Positions 34,444 to 43,979 of a stretch of DNA of 64,000 nt are shown here, one piece after another. The position numbers and the translations under genes are program-made. How positions within the stretch are numbered: the stretch's first letter is position 1; each line of letters opens with the position of its first letter. A model generated the notes under the pieces. That model was not told where the DNA came from. It worked only from the letters and a program-made list of their open reading frames with translations, and searched no databases. The DNA is from Acidaminobacter sp. (GTDB lineage Bacteria > Bacillota_A > Clostridia > Peptostreptococcales > Acidaminobacteraceae): positions 1 to 64,000 of the forward strand of contig WXFH01000011.1 of assembly GCA_009881125.1 (NCBI GenBank). Direction: 5' to 3'.

Positions 34444-35715
34444 TTATTTTGTCGGTTCCATGATCTCGTCACCCGAGACAAATCTCGAGATGATATCCCG
34501 GTCATCCCCAATATACAGGAATCTCTGCAGGCGCTCTTCCACCGTCCGGCCTTCTGTGACTCCCAGACGGTGATCATCTATGACCAAAGCATCAAACTCA
34601 TAACCGGGCTCAAAGCTGCCCACCTTGCCAAAATAGGCGCCGCCGCCCTTGGTGCCAAGGTAGAATGCCTCGGACGTGCTGAGAGGTGCCAAGGTCCGGT
34701 CAGAGTTCAGCCAGGCGATCTTGGAAGCTTGAATGGCAGTACTCATGACACTGGCTATAGACACCTTGTGTCCGGCACCGACATCTGTCCCAAGGCCTAC
34801 TTTTACCCCGGCATTCAAAAACTTTCTAACCGGCATAATTCCGCTGGCCAGATTGTAGTTGGCATTTGGGCAATGGGCTGCGAAGACGCCAAGTTTAGAC
34901 ATTTTTTCAATTTCTGCATCCGTATTGTGCACACAATGGGCCAGTATGGTTTTATCTCCCATCAAGCCGTGATCCTCATAGACTGTGGCGTAATCCGCAC
35001 TCTCCGGATGCAGCTCTCTCACCCAGTCGACCTCAGCCTGATTCTCGGAAATATGCGTCTGAACCGGCACATTGTACTCAGCGGCCAGGTCTCCCAGCGC
35101 CCGCATCAGCTCAGAAGTGCACGTTGGAACAAATCTCGGTGTAATCAGAGGCTTGACTTTTGGATATAAATTGACTGTGGCTTCTAGCCAGGCTTTTGTC
35201 GCTTCAATAGAGTCCATGGTCGATTCAACAAGGAAGTCCGGACAATTCCGGTCCATGTTGACCTTGCCCACATAGGCGCCCAGACCTGCCCTGTCAAAGA
35301 TCGACATGAGAAGCTGCGTGCTCTCTTTGTGGACGCTGCTGAACAGGACTATGCGGGTTGTTCCCTGACGCCATATTTCTTTGGCCACCCGGGTATAGAC
35401 AGACTCAGCGTAATCCAGATCAGAGTATTTGGCTTCTTCAGGAAAAGTATAGTCTTCCAGCCATGGCAGCAGTTCTTTGTCCAGCCCTAGTCCCAAATTC
35501 GGAAACTGAGGCGCATGGAAATGAAGATCAACAAATCCTGGTATAATCAGTCGATCTCCCATATTGAAAACTTCAAGGGCTTCCAGATTCTCAGGCAAGG
35601 TCTTCAGGACCTCGACCACTTTGCCGTCTTCCACAATAACTGCGCCGTTTTCATAGATCTCAAAACGGTCCGGATCTTTTGTATAAAGGATGTGTCCCTG
35701 ATATGCTTTAGCCAT
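34444..35715 (-). CDS. guaD: Guanine deaminase
   Basis: An amidohydrolase with PGFVDLHFHAPQFPNLGLGLDKELLPWL (metal H-x-H near 63-65 and the guanine-deaminase-specific stretch after it), QTHISEN (about 215), AHCVHN (about 258) and GTDVGAGH (about 308). It deaminates guanine to xanthine and ammonia with zinc. At 423 residues it is typical. The ATG at 35715 follows AAGGAGCGTTGTGTA. It stands alone between terminator and proC and fits nitrogen salvage. Confidence 0.92.
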   Translation of the reverse strand: MAKAYQGHILYTKDPDRFEIYENGAVIVEDGKVVEVLKTLPENLEALEVFNMGDRLIIPGFVDLHFHAPQFPNLGLGLDKELLPWLEDYTFPEEAKYSDLDYAESVYTRVAKEIWRQGTTRIVLFSSVHKESTQLLMSIFDRAGLGAYVGKVNMDRNCPDFLVESTMDSIEATKAWLEATVNLYPKVKPLITPRFVPTCTSELMRALGDLAAEYNVPVQTHISENQAEVDWVRELHPESADYATVYEDHGLMGDKTILAHCVHNTDAEIEKMSKLGVFAAHCPNANYNLASGIMPVRKFLNAGVKVGLGTDVGAGHKVSIASVMSTAIQASKIAWLNSDRTLAPLSTSEAFYLGTKGGGAYFGKVGSFEPGYEFDALVIDDHRLGVTEGRTVEERLQRFLYIGDDRDIISRFVSGDEIMEPTK

Positions 35716-35828
35716 TACACAACGCTCCTTAACCTTCGTTTAGATACACGAACATTGTAACAGAAAGTTGAAAACAGCTCAAAAAAATCTTAGGTTTACC
35801 ACATATTGTATTGTATAAAAGTAACAAA

Positions 35829-36644
35829 CTAAGGCTGCTGACCCTTCATCATCTGCTCAACGCGCTTGGTTCCGGCTTCCATGGCGTTCATGATCGTCGC
35901 TCGGAATTTATCATTTTCAAGACTTTTGAGCGCGACAATAGTTGTACCGCCCGGCGAAGTAACCAGATCTTTTAATTCGCCGGGATGCTTGCCTGTATCG
36001 AGAACCATGCGCGCAGAGCCTTCCACAGTCAAGGCTGCCATTTTGTACGCCAGATCTCTTGGAAGTCCCTGCATGACTCCGCCATCCGCCATTGCCTCAA
36101 TTAAAACGTAGATATAGGCCGGCGCAGACGCACTGATGGACGGAACTACATACATGAGTTTTTCCTCAATTTCCACCACTTCACCGACACATTCGAACAG
36201 CCCGCGGCAGAATGTCATTTCTTCAGCGCTGAGACCCTCGCCATAGGAGATTGCGGTTAAGCCCTTGTTGACGAGGGCCGGCGTGTTTGGCATGGTGATG
36301 ACAGCTTTGACACTGGGATCAATCCAGCGTTTGAGGTGTTCTGTACCTATGCCCGCCGCAATGGAGATGATGACCGTGTCCTTCGAAATTGAATCGCGGA
36401 CTTCTGCCAGCATAGCCGCATATTGATAAGGCTTTATGGCTAGGAGCAGATAATCTGCGCCGCTCACACAATCATAGGGATTGTCAGGCAGTCCAAGACC
36501 AGGGTATTTTTCCCCCAGCGCCTGGCGTCGTTCAGGTTTACGATCATAAACCGACAACTCGGATGTCGTAAGCTTTTCTGCTTTAAGCACACTTTGCAGT
36601 AAAATTTTTCCCATGTTGCCGCAGCCAATCATAGCTAGCTTCAT
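35829..36644 (-). CDS. proC: Pyrroline-5-carboxylate reductase
   Basis: An N-terminal Rossmann fold starting MKLAMIGCGNMGKILL and the family signature in the C-terminal half (GGVMQGLPRDLAYKMAALTVEGSARMVLDTGKHPGELKDLVTSPGGTT region, about 180-235) identify ProC. It reduces pyrroline-5-carboxylate to proline with NAD(P)H. Length (271 aa) is normal. The ribosome site before the ATG at 36644 is weak, and a nested inverted repeat (36651-36714) lies directly upstream, so translation or transcription may be controlled by RNA structure. Confidence 0.93.
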   Translation of the reverse strand: MKLAMIGCGNMGKILLQSVLKAEKLTTSELSVYDRKPERRQALGEKYPGLGLPDNPYDCVSGADYLLLAIKPYQYAAMLAEVRDSISKDTVIISIAAGIGTEHLKRWIDPSVKAVITMPNTPALVNKGLTAISYGEGLSAEEMTFCRGLFECVGEVVEIEEKLMYVVPSISASAPAYIYVLIEAMADGGVMQGLPRDLAYKMAALTVEGSARMVLDTGKHPGELKDLVTSPGGTTIVALKSLENDKFRATIMNAMEAGTKRVEQMMKGQQP

Positions 36645-36650
36645 AATAGC

Positions 36651-36714
36651 GGAACGCAGGTCTGACCTTTGATCTCGTTATATCACGATCTCATGTCAAA
36701 GCCGCCGGCGTTCC
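36651..36714 (-). promoter_or_regulatory. Nested inverted repeat in the proC leader
   Basis: GGAACGC (36651-36657) pairs with GCGTTCC (36708-36714), and inside them TTTGA pairs with TCAAA around a GATC/TCGT-rich loop. The 5' arm lies just before the proC start codon. A regulatory role is inferred. Confidence 0.35.
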
Positions 36715-36807
36715 TTCCTCCCTTCTGTCTATCCAATCAGATTCTTTGGGTAAAGGCGCTGCCTGTCCGGCGCTATTGTCCCCTATACAAATCTTTTTTG
36801 TAAGCAT

Positions 36808-37452
36808 CTAACAATTCGTTGACAGGTCGTGGTCGACCAGCGCGAAGGCGCGAACCGGAGAACCATCGGCATCCTCAAGTTTTAGGGGCATTGCGCTGAA
36901 AAGAAAATGCTCAGGCAGCTGATCAAGGCCCTTCAGATTCTCAATAATCACTTTGTCACTGCCAAGCAGCTCTAGATGGACCTCAAAATTCACCGAGTCC
37001 ATTGGATCAATGGAGATCGCGTCAACGCCAACACCTTTGAGCGGCAGTCCCGAAAGCCATTTTGCCGCTTCGGGGCTAAGTGTGGGAAACGCACCAAAAT
37101 AGCTTTCAGATCCCCAAAATTGATCCCACCCCGTCCAGAGAATCAGAAATTCGGTTTCAGGTTTGATCAGAGACTCCAGGTGATGTTTCTCGATCCTTTG
37201 AAGACCTCTGGCATCCAACTTTGCAGCAGGTCCAAAAAAAGCAGACGCCGGAACCTGGTCCAAAGTCCATCCCTGAGCTATCATATGGGCTGGTGCATCC
37301 ATGTGTGTCCCTGTATGTGAATACATATGAAGCTTTTTCTCCCGAAAACCATCCTTTTCCAGAGTATTCGCCGCCTCGAGAACCGGAGGCTCAGTACCCG
37401 GAAAAACCGGCATACCTTCCTTGATCAGATGTGTCAAATCCACAATTTTCAT
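36808..37452 (-). CDS. Cyclase-family metal-dependent hydrolase, kynurenine-formamidase-like
   Basis: The protein starts MKIVDLTHLIKEGMPVFPG and carries HTGTHMDAPAHM (about 48-59), the metal-binding HxGTHxDxPxH motif of the cyclase/KynB family. Members hydrolyse N-formylkynurenine or related amides. Kynureninase is encoded 25 kb away (62-63 kb), which makes a kynurenine role reasonable, though this family also has other substrates. I chose the ATG at 37452 with GGGGGATG upstream; the frame is open 22 codons further. The length is 214 aa. Confidence 0.82.
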   Translation of the reverse strand: MKIVDLTHLIKEGMPVFPGTEPPVLEAANTLEKDGFREKKLHMYSHTGTHMDAPAHMIAQGWTLDQVPASAFFGPAAKLDARGLQRIEKHHLESLIKPETEFLILWTGWDQFWGSESYFGAFPTLSPEAAKWLSGLPLKGVGVDAISIDPMDSVNFEVHLELLGSDKVIIENLKGLDQLPEHFLFSAMPLKLEDADGSPVRAFALVDHDLSTNC

Positions 37453-37642
37453 GAGCATCCCCCAAATTCTATCGAGAAACACCGGCAGCGATAAGGATTT
37501 TATAAACTTAATGGCCATACGCTGTCGATAAAGTATACATACACATTATTCTACATAATATCACTTTCAGAGGCCCTTGAGAATGACCAAACTCAAAAGA
37601 TCCTTTCAAAAACTCAAAATCCCATGCCGGGCACACAACAGT

Positions 37643-37677
37643 AAATGCCGCACCCATCTGAGATGGGTGCGGCATTT
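37643..37677 (-). terminator. Hairpin terminator after the DUF1846 gene
   Basis: A perfect 17-bp inverted repeat (AAATGCCGCACCCATCT and complement) lies 22 nt after the stop codon. The following T-run is short (TTT), so termination may be partial. Confidence 0.65.
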
Positions 37678-37698
37678 GCTGTCGATATTATTCTGCTT

Positions 37699-39207
37699 CT
37701 AGTTGTTGTAATACAAGCTCTCTGACGGATATTCCGGATCACAGGTCAAATCGATCCCGATCTTTCTGAAAGTCTGTTCGTCATTGACGCTGAGAATAGT
37801 CGTAGAGTGTGCCTGACAGCCTTTCATCATGGAGAGCTTGTCCAGGGCCACTTGCGCTGTTGGATTCGTCGCTGCGGAAATACTGAGGGCAATCAGAATT
37901 TCTTCGCAGTCCAGGAGTGTGTTGCGGCTTCCCAGCTTGTTGGCTTTCAGATCGACAATTGGTTCAAGAATGACCGGTGAGATAAGATGAATTTCATCTG
38001 AAATATTGGCCAAATACTTGATGCCGTTCAGAAGCGCCGCTGCCGAGCCGTCCATAAGATTGGAGGTTCTGCCGGTAACAATGGTGCCATCATGCAGTTC
38101 AATGGCTACAACCGGTGACAGCTCGTTCTTGCTGGACAGTTTTCTCAGCTTGGCAGAATACTCACGCGCCGGCATGACGACTTTTCGGTCTTCCTCTTTC
38201 AGATTGAGTTCTTCCATGATCAGCTTGACGCGATTGGAAACATCCTTTTCAACAAAGCCTTTTTTATACTCAGTGCTCGTCTTAAAGTATCTGCGGATGA
38301 TTTCCTGGCGGGAAGCTTCCTTGACCACTTCATCATCAATGATTCCAAAGCCTACGCGGTTGACGCCCATATCCGTAGGGGATTTATATACAGCGGCTTC
38401 ACCGGTGATTTTCTCAATGATCCGTCTTAAAACCGGGAACATTTCGATGTCTCGGTTGTAGTTGACCGTCACTTCGTTGTAGGCATCAAAGTGGAAGGAA
38501 TCTATCATGTTGACATCTTTCAGATCCGCGGTAGCCGCTTCATAAGCAATGTTGACCGGGTGCTTCAGAGGCACGTTCCAGATTGGGAAGGTCTCGTATT
38601 TTGAGTAACCGACTGTGCGGCCAAGTTTGTGCTCATGGTAAAGCTGGCTCAGACAAGTCGCGAGCTTGCCGCTGCCAGGTCCTGGCGCAGTGACCAGTAC
38701 GATTGGCTTAGTCGTGACGATATACGGGTTCTTGCCATAGCCTTCGTCGCTGACGATGGTGTCTACATCCGTTGGGTACCCCTTAGTGGCAGAGTGCTTG
38801 TAGACTTTAATGCCGCGTCTTTCGAGCCGATTTATGAAAAGCGTGGTGGCAGGCTGATTGTCGAAGCGCGTGATCACGACACTGTTCACGTCCAGTTCAA
38901 AAGCTCTGAGGTCGTCGATCAGCCTTAGGACATCCAGATCATAAGTAATGCCAAAGTCGCCCCGGATCTTGTTTCTTTCAATGTCCCCCGCATAGACACA
39001 AATGATGACCTCAATCTTGTCCTTCAGGTGATGCATCAGTTTGACTTTTGCATTTTCGTCGAAGCCGGGCAGTACGCGCTTTGCGTGAAAGTCCCCCAGG
39101 AGTTTGCCCCCGAATTCCAAATACAGCTTATCATAGTTGTTGACGCGCTCAAGAATAAACTTCGATTGTTCTTCGATGTACTTGTTGTGATCGAACCCGA
39201 TTTTCAA
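37699..39207 (-). CDS. DUF1846 domain-containing protein
   Basis: The 502-residue protein starts [41 protein letters not shown] and covers the whole DUF1846 family, with [22 protein letters not shown] (about 173-195) resembling a nucleotide-binding loop. Its biochemical role is not established; structures suggest a P-loop-like N-domain. It starts at TTG 39207, 7 nt after GGGAGGG. It is flanked by a terminator and a 150-bp gap and is probably monocistronic. Confidence 0.9.
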   Translation of the reverse strand: MKIGFDHNKYIEEQSKFILERVNNYDKLYLEFGGKLLGDFHAKRVLPGFDENAKVKLMHHLKDKIEVIICVYAGDIERNKIRGDFGITYDLDVLRLIDDLRAFELDVNSVVITRFDNQPATTLFINRLERRGIKVYKHSATKGYPTDVDTIVSDEGYGKNPYIVTTKPIVLVTAPGPGSGKLATCLSQLYHEHKLGRTVGYSKYETFPIWNVPLKHPVNIAYEAATADLKDVNMIDSFHFDAYNEVTVNYNRDIEMFPVLRRIIEKITGEAAVYKSPTDMGVNRVGFGIIDDEVVKEASRQEIIRRYFKTSTEYKKGFVEKDVSNRVKLIMEELNLKEEDRKVVMPAREYSAKLRKLSSKNELSPVVAIELHDGTIVTGRTSNLMDGSAAALLNGIKYLANISDEIHLISPVILEPIVDLKANKLGSRNTLLDCEEILIALSISAATNPTAQVALDKLSMMKGCQAHSTTILSVNDEQTFRKIGIDLTCDPEYPSESLYYNN

Positions 39208-39356
39208 GACAATACCCTCCCATTAATCCACTTGCTGTGCGATCCCGCTCCTCAATTAAAGTAATATTATCACACAGCAATAGTGGAATGTAAAGGGAAT
39301 ATCCCAGCCTCTGGAGGTTATCTCGAGTTATTTTTATCTGAACACTCTGCTTTATT

Positions 39357-40532
39357 TCAACAAGCCTTTAAGTTCTCCTGATGCTGCTCCAGCAGCTCAC
39401 AAAAAACTTCGGAGTATCGTCGAGTTCCAAATACAGTGCCCATTGATATGAAGCACGCCTGAAGCGCGTCCAGTGCTGCAGCGATCTTCTCAGCAGAGAG
39501 GTTTTCCCCCATATGACCAATTCGGAAGATCCTGTTTTCAAGAAAATTGAAGCCTCCGCCAATAAGAACGCCGTGGACCGTCTTCATTTGATTAAACAGC
39601 GTCTTAAAGTCCACACCAGAAGGCAAAAGGACCGTCGTCACCGTATTCGACTCATGATCCAGGGCATAAAGCTCAAAACCGAGCTGTTCGAAAGTGCCGC
39701 GCACTGCCTCAGCAAAGATTTTATGACGCTCTGCCAGCGTCTCCACCTCAAGTCGCTCCACCGCTTTGTCCAGCGCTATAAGCATTTGAACCGGCTGTGT
39801 ATAAGGAAATGATTTTTTCTCGTAGTAATCCAGCCAGATCGACAGGTTGGCATAATAGGAAGCAATAGGTGTTGTGCGCCCCTTGATGCGCTCCACAGCC
39901 CTTTGGCTTAGGGTCGCCGTGCTCAGTCCGGCTGGTCCGGAAAGCACCTTCTGGGACCCGCTGAGGACCACATCAAGCCCCCAGGCGTCCACATTCAGTT
40001 TTTCCCCGCCAAAGGACGAGACCGCGTCTACTATGGACAGGATGCCATGCCGGTTCAGTACTTTGCCGATGGTCTCAAGATCATTCGTAATCCCGGAAGG
40101 TGTCTCACAGTGCACTACAGTTGCCACTTTGAACGGCCCGTGGTCAATTATGAACCGGTCCAGCTTCACCGGATCGAGTCCCCTGCGCAGATCCCCCTCA
40201 TACATCACCGTCTGAGCGCCATACATCTTGGAAAAATCATCAAAGCCTCTTCCAAAGATGCCGTTGGAAATCGTAAGAACCCGGTCGCCCGGCTCAATCA
40301 TTGATGCGCAGGCAGCTTCAAGTCCCAAAATACCTTCACCTGCCAGAATAAAGGTTGGGCCAGACGCGTTCATTTTTTTGGAGATGTCCTGACATAGTCT
40401 CCTGTAAAACACGAGAAAATCCGAATCCAAATCAGGATTTGTTTCATATTGGGACAACGCACCAAGGACATCCGGATGCATCTGCGTTGGACCCGGTGTC
40501 ATAATCAGGTAAGGTTTTTCGTTTTTTCGCAT
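39357..40532 (-). CDS. Class V PLP aminotransferase, alanine-glyoxylate/serine-pyruvate type
   Basis: Fold-type I enzyme with MTPGPTQMHPDVL (about 10-22), GEGILGLEAA, VVHCETPSGI (about 145), DAVSSFGG (about 175) and the PLP lysine in SGSQKVLSGPAG (about 198). It may interconvert alanine or serine with glyoxylate or pyruvate; phosphonate or other substrates are possible. I chose the ATG at 40532 after AGGTGACGATC. It begins 15 nt after the ECF transporter gene, so the two form an operon and the transported compound may be linked to its reaction. One GACCATCGGCAAA motif lies within it (40062-40074). Confidence 0.88.
   Translation of the reverse strand: MRKNEKPYLIMTPGPTQMHPDVLGALSQYETNPDLDSDFLVFYRRLCQDISKKMNASGPTFILAGEGILGLEAACASMIEPGDRVLTISNGIFGRGFDDFSKMYGAQTVMYEGDLRRGLDPVKLDRFIIDHGPFKVATVVHCETPSGITNDLETIGKVLNRHGILSIVDAVSSFGGEKLNVDAWGLDVVLSGSQKVLSGPAGLSTATLSQRAVERIKGRTTPIASYYANLSIWLDYYEKKSFPYTQPVQMLIALDKAVERLEVETLAERHKIFAEAVRGTFEQLGFELYALDHESNTVTTVLLPSGVDFKTLFNQMKTVHGVLIGGGFNFLENRIFRIGHMGENLSAEKIAAALDALQACFISMGTVFGTRRYSEVFCELLEQHQENLKAC
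40062..40074 (-). repeat. Dispersed GACCATCGGCAAA motif inside the aminotransferase gene
   Basis: Exact 13-mer on the minus strand within the coding sequence, encoding TIGK in the reading frame. Confidence 0.65.
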
Positions 40533-40546
40533 GATCGTCACCTGCC

Positions 40547-41146
40547 CTATCTCATGAATTTTAAAGCGTTGCTTTTCAGCATTTTTGAAAACGGAATGGC
40601 AATGACCGCGCCCAGTCCAAGCTGTGTCAGATTGCCCGGAATAGATGTCACTGGCGCGATCCAATTGCCATAAAGGATCCCCTCTGTTGCATAATAGCCC
40701 GCCAGCATCCAGATGCCGCCGAGTATAATCGCGGCGGGCGCTTTCCACCATGCGTTCTCAAAGCCTTCTGAAAAGCGTCCGATCAGATAGCCCATGACGC
40801 CCCTGACCACAAAAGTAAAGGGTGCCCACGCGACCCAGCCCGAAACCAGGTCAAACAAACCCATTCCAACCGCGCCTGCCATGGCGCCTTTCTTCTTCCC
40901 AAAGACGAGGGCGACAGTAAACAGTGCCACGTTGCCCATATGGACCAGGCCGCCATTCAGGGAGATGGGAAGTCTGATCTGAATCAGATAGGTGCTGACA
41001 AAGACGAGTGCGATCAATAATCCATTAAGTGTAACTTCTTTGGCGATGGACCTGGGTTTTTCCATTGTTCCCGAATGTCTCATTACGCCTTTTGAATCCA
41101 TAGTGCCTTCTGCTGCCAATTGTGCTTGTACTTTGATTTCTGTCAT
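40547..41146 (-). CDS. ECF transporter S component
   Basis: The 199-residue protein has a 35-residue polar N-terminus followed by five to six membrane segments (LNGLLIALVFVSTYLIQ, VALFTVALVFGKKKGAMAGAVGMGLFDL...), the layout of substrate-binding S components of energy-coupling-factor vitamin transporters. The vitamin cannot be read from the sequence, and no EcfAAT module is present, so it would use shared modules encoded elsewhere. It is co-transcribed with the class V aminotransferase and lies downstream of hutH. The ATG at 41146 has a weak GGGGTG site. Confidence 0.82.
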   Translation of the reverse strand: MTEIKVQAQLAAEGTMDSKGVMRHSGTMEKPRSIAKEVTLNGLLIALVFVSTYLIQIRLPISLNGGLVHMGNVALFTVALVFGKKKGAMAGAVGMGLFDLVSGWVAWAPFTFVVRGVMGYLIGRFSEGFENAWWKAPAAIILGGIWMLAGYYATEGILYGNWIAPVTSIPGNLTQLGLGAVIAIPFSKMLKSNALKFMR

Positions 41147-41241
41147 TTTTACACCCCATTAGTATTAGTCTTGAATTTATTATACATACAAAAGGGGTTA
41201 TGAGAAGCGTTTTGTCGATACAATTTAGCTTTTAGACACAG

Positions 41242-41253
41242 TGTATGCATACA
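41242..41253. promoter_or_regulatory. 12-bp perfect palindrome upstream of the ECF gene
   Basis: TGTATGCATACA lies about 95 bp before the ECF start codon; a TATAAT box (minus strand, near 41180) lies between. The arms resemble the TGTA...TACA half-sites upstream of the hutU genes, so the same regulator is conceivable. Confidence 0.35.
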
Positions 41254-41290
41254 ATTTTGTGGTGTAAAGGGGTAAATAGGCGTCAGTTGC

Positions 41291-41339
41291 AGAAAAAAAA
41301 ACTCGGGGTCAATAGGCACCAGCCACAGACACCGAGTTT
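41291..41339 (-). terminator. REP-like hairpin acting as hutH terminator
   Basis: AAACTCGGTGTC pairs with GACCCCGAGTTT around a GC-rich loop, followed on the minus strand by nine T. The arms belong to the GAAACT-GGTGTC repeat family found elsewhere in the hut locus. Confidence 0.75.
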
Positions 41340-41386
41340 CACTTTGGGGGCTATTTTGCAAATGCTCTACATCCTCTTTCTTAACA

Positions 41387-42919
41387 TTATTCCAATTCAC
41401 CAACAACCGATTCCACCGCGTCCACCAATACACCGCTGTGGATCAGGGATACCGACTGATCCATATCCGGATAAATGATCCGGTCACTCTCCATAAAGGT
41501 CACACTGGCGCGGATAGTTTCATAGGCCGCGCGGCTGCCTTTACCAAGGCGTTCTTTGTCTTTGAAGTCAACGGCTTGCGCCGCGCAGAGCCACTCAATG
41601 CCCAGGACATATTCCACGTGCCCCAATATTTCCCTCGCCTTTCTCGCCGCTATGGTACCCATGCTGACGTGGTCTTCCTGATTGGCAGAGGTCGGAATGG
41701 AGTCAACGCTGGCCGGATGGGCCAGGATCTTGTTCTCGGAGACGACTGCAGCTGCCGCGTACTGAGGCACCATAAAGCCGCAGTTAAGGCCGCCGTTTTT
41801 CACCAGGAACGCTGGCAGTCCACTCAAAGTCGGATTGACCAATCTTTCAATCCGGCGTTCGGAAACATTACCCAGCTCCGCTACAGCTATGCCAAGTGTA
41901 TCCATGGCAATAGCAACTGGCTGGCCGTGGAAGTTGCCGCCTGAAATTACAGCTGCTTCGCCATCAGGGAAAATTAGCGGATTATCTGTCGCTGCATTGA
42001 TCTCATTCTCAATGACCTGACGCACGTATTCATAGGCAGGTCTGCTGGCACCGTGGATCTGAGGCACACAGCGGAGCGTATAGCCATCCTGCATTCTCTG
42101 TTCGCCTTGAGAGGTGGTCAAGGTGCTCCCCTCCGAGAGTCTCAGAAGGTTTCGCGCGACGGCTTCCTGCCATTTTTGGTTGCGTGCTTGATGGACTCTC
42201 GGATCAAAGGCGTCCTTGATTCCTTCTAGGGCTTCAACCGTAAGTGTTGCCACAATATCCGCCGTCTTGAGAAGATTCAGGGCATCATAAACGGTCAAAG
42301 TCGCCACACCCATCATAGCGCAGGTGCCGTTGATCAAAGCCAAGCCTTCTTTAGCCTTGAGCACAACCGGCGTTATGCCTGCTTTAGCCATGGCTTCTGC
42401 CCCAGGCATGACAACCCCCTCATACTCCGCTTCACCCTCGCCTATCATGACGAGAACCAGATGAGCAAGGGGACAGAGATCCCCACTGGAGCCTACAGAG
42501 CCCTTTTCGCGAATGATTGGATGCACGCGTTTATTGACCATTTCAATCAGGGTTTCTACCGTAGACAGCCTGATCCCTGAAAATCCCTTGGCCAGGGCAT
42601 TCGCCCTGAGTACCATGATAGAACGAACTATCTCCGTATCGAAAGGCCGTCCAATGCCGACCGCATCCGCATAAATCAGGTTTTTCTGAAGCTCATCCAG
42701 CTGATCCGCCGTAATGGCCACATCACTGAATTTTCCAAAACCGGTGTTCAGACCATAAATGGCTTTACCTTCCGCTATAAATTTTTCCACACAAGCACGG
42801 GATTTATTGATTCTTTCTTTGGCATCTTCCGCAAGTACTGCCGGTTTGCCAAAGCGCGCAATATTTACAACGTCTTCAAGACTGACGTTATTGCCATCCA
42901 AGACTATATACTCTGCCAC
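41387..42919 (-). CDS. hutH: Histidine ammonia-lyase
   Basis: A 510-residue MIO-dependent lyase: the catalytic tyrosine in IYGLNTGFGKFSD (about 54-66), the MIO segment GSVGSSGDLCPLAH (140-153), NGTCAMMG (about 197), QDGYTLRCVPQIHGA (about 278) and FHGQPVA (about 327). It removes ammonia from histidine to give urocanate, the first step of the pathway. The usual Ala-Ser-Gly MIO triad is Ser144-Ser145-Gly146. The start is GTG 42919 after AGGA. It is the last of the hut genes and is separated from ftcD by repeat elements. Confidence 0.94.
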   Translation of the reverse strand: MAEYIVLDGNNVSLEDVVNIARFGKPAVLAEDAKERINKSRACVEKFIAEGKAIYGLNTGFGKFSDVAITADQLDELQKNLIYADAVGIGRPFDTEIVRSIMVLRANALAKGFSGIRLSTVETLIEMVNKRVHPIIREKGSVGSSGDLCPLAHLVLVMIGEGEAEYEGVVMPGAEAMAKAGITPVVLKAKEGLALINGTCAMMGVATLTVYDALNLLKTADIVATLTVEALEGIKDAFDPRVHQARNQKWQEAVARNLLRLSEGSTLTTSQGEQRMQDGYTLRCVPQIHGASRPAYEYVRQVIENEINAATDNPLIFPDGEAAVISGGNFHGQPVAIAMDTLGIAVAELGNVSERRIERLVNPTLSGLPAFLVKNGGLNCGFMVPQYAAAAVVSENKILAHPASVDSIPTSANQEDHVSMGTIAARKAREILGHVEYVLGIEWLCAAQAVDFKDKERLGKGSRAAYETIRASVTFMESDRIIYPDMDQSVSLIHSGVLVDAVESVVGELE

Positions 42920-42945
42920 TTTTTTTCCTGCCTTTCTGATGAAAC

Positions 42946-43080
42946 TTGGGGTTGACAGGCGCTAGCCGCTGACACCCAATTTCTTGATTTTGATGAGTTG
43001 AAACTCAGGGTTGATAGGCGCTAGCCGCTGACACCCGGTTTCTTCCTGATGAAACTCGGTGTCTGACACCCAGTTCCTTG
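42946..43080. repeat. REP-like repeat cluster between ftcD and hutH
   Basis: Two direct copies of a 42-bp hairpin unit (AAACT...GGCGCTAGCCGCTGACACCC...TTTC; near 42949 and 43007) are followed by a GAAACTCGGTGTC-TGACACCC copy near 43056. Each can fold on its own and the group belongs to the GTGTC/GACAC family. Confidence 0.75.
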
Positions 43081-43083
43081 CTT

Positions 43084-43956
43084 CTAATAAAGCTGCTCCA
43101 TATTAAAGCTGTAGCATCTGAGATAGAACTTCATCATGTCCTCTAGGGCCATCACCGGAACCGGACCTACGAGCTCGGTGTCCGCAATGAGAATTCCCCT
43201 GCTCTCTGTCTCTGATTTAATCGTCTCAAAGACCCGGTGAATAGGCGTCTTTTGATATTGCGTCAGGTTCATGGAGATTTGAACCATTTTCTTGTCCGGA
43301 ATCTCAAGGGCAATCGCTCTGACATTCTGATAGCCGCCTGTCGCCGCACGTACTGCTTTGACAATCTGCTTGGCCGCCGCCAAATCATCCGTTCTGAGGT
43401 TGACATTAAAGGCCACCAGCGGGAACCTGACACCCGTCACAGTCGCGCCGCTCTTTGGCACAAATTCAAACGGACCTTCATCCGGACGCCACTCGTCCTT
43501 GGTCATTTTCTCAGGGAAGGATTCGTACTCACCCCGCCTTATGTCGACCAGGCTCTTGCGTTCGGGTTTAGTCGCAGCCTCTTCATAGTAATAGACCGGT
43601 ACGCCTAGGCTTCCCAGAAAAGTGCCAAATGCACGTGCGACTTCAAGGGCCTCCTCCTGAGTGACATCCCTCGCCGGAATAAATGGTACGACATCCACCG
43701 CGCCCATTCTCGGATGGGCACCTGTATGCTTCGTCATATCGATCAGCTCGATTGCCTTCGCGGCGAGACGCTTAGTCCCTTCGAGCACTTCTTCAGGCTC
43801 CCCGCTATACGTAAAGACGGTCCGGTTGTGATCCTTGTCCGAGTTGACCTCGAGCAGACGGAGCACAGCACCCTCCATTAAAGCGGACTTCATTTCTTCA
43901 ATTAAACCAATATTTCTGCCTTCGCTGACATTGACTTCTGCCAATAACACTTTCAC
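43084..43956 (-). CDS. ftcD: Glutamate formiminotransferase, second copy
   Basis: A 290-residue formiminotransferase with VNVSEGRN (about 9), DHNRTVFTYSG (about 42), THTGAHPRMGAVDVVPFIP (about 76-94) and SMNLTQYQKTPIHRVFE. It shares these motifs with the copy at 24770-25669 but differs over most of its length. It transfers the formimino group of formiminoglutamate to tetrahydrofolate. The GTG start at 43956 follows GGGAGGGAACACTC, 23 bp after fchA, so both belong to one hutI-fchA-ftcD unit. Confidence 0.93.
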   Translation of the reverse strand: MKVLLAEVNVSEGRNIGLIEEMKSALMEGAVLRLLEVNSDKDHNRTVFTYSGEPEEVLEGTKRLAAKAIELIDMTKHTGAHPRMGAVDVVPFIPARDVTQEEALEVARAFGTFLGSLGVPVYYYEEAATKPERKSLVDIRRGEYESFPEKMTKDEWRPDEGPFEFVPKSGATVTGVRFPLVAFNVNLRTDDLAAAKQIVKAVRAATGGYQNVRAIALEIPDKKMVQISMNLTQYQKTPIHRVFETIKSETESRGILIADTELVGPVPVMALEDMMKFYLRCYSFNMEQLY

Positions 43957-43979
43957 GAGTGTTCCCTCCCGGTCTTTTA

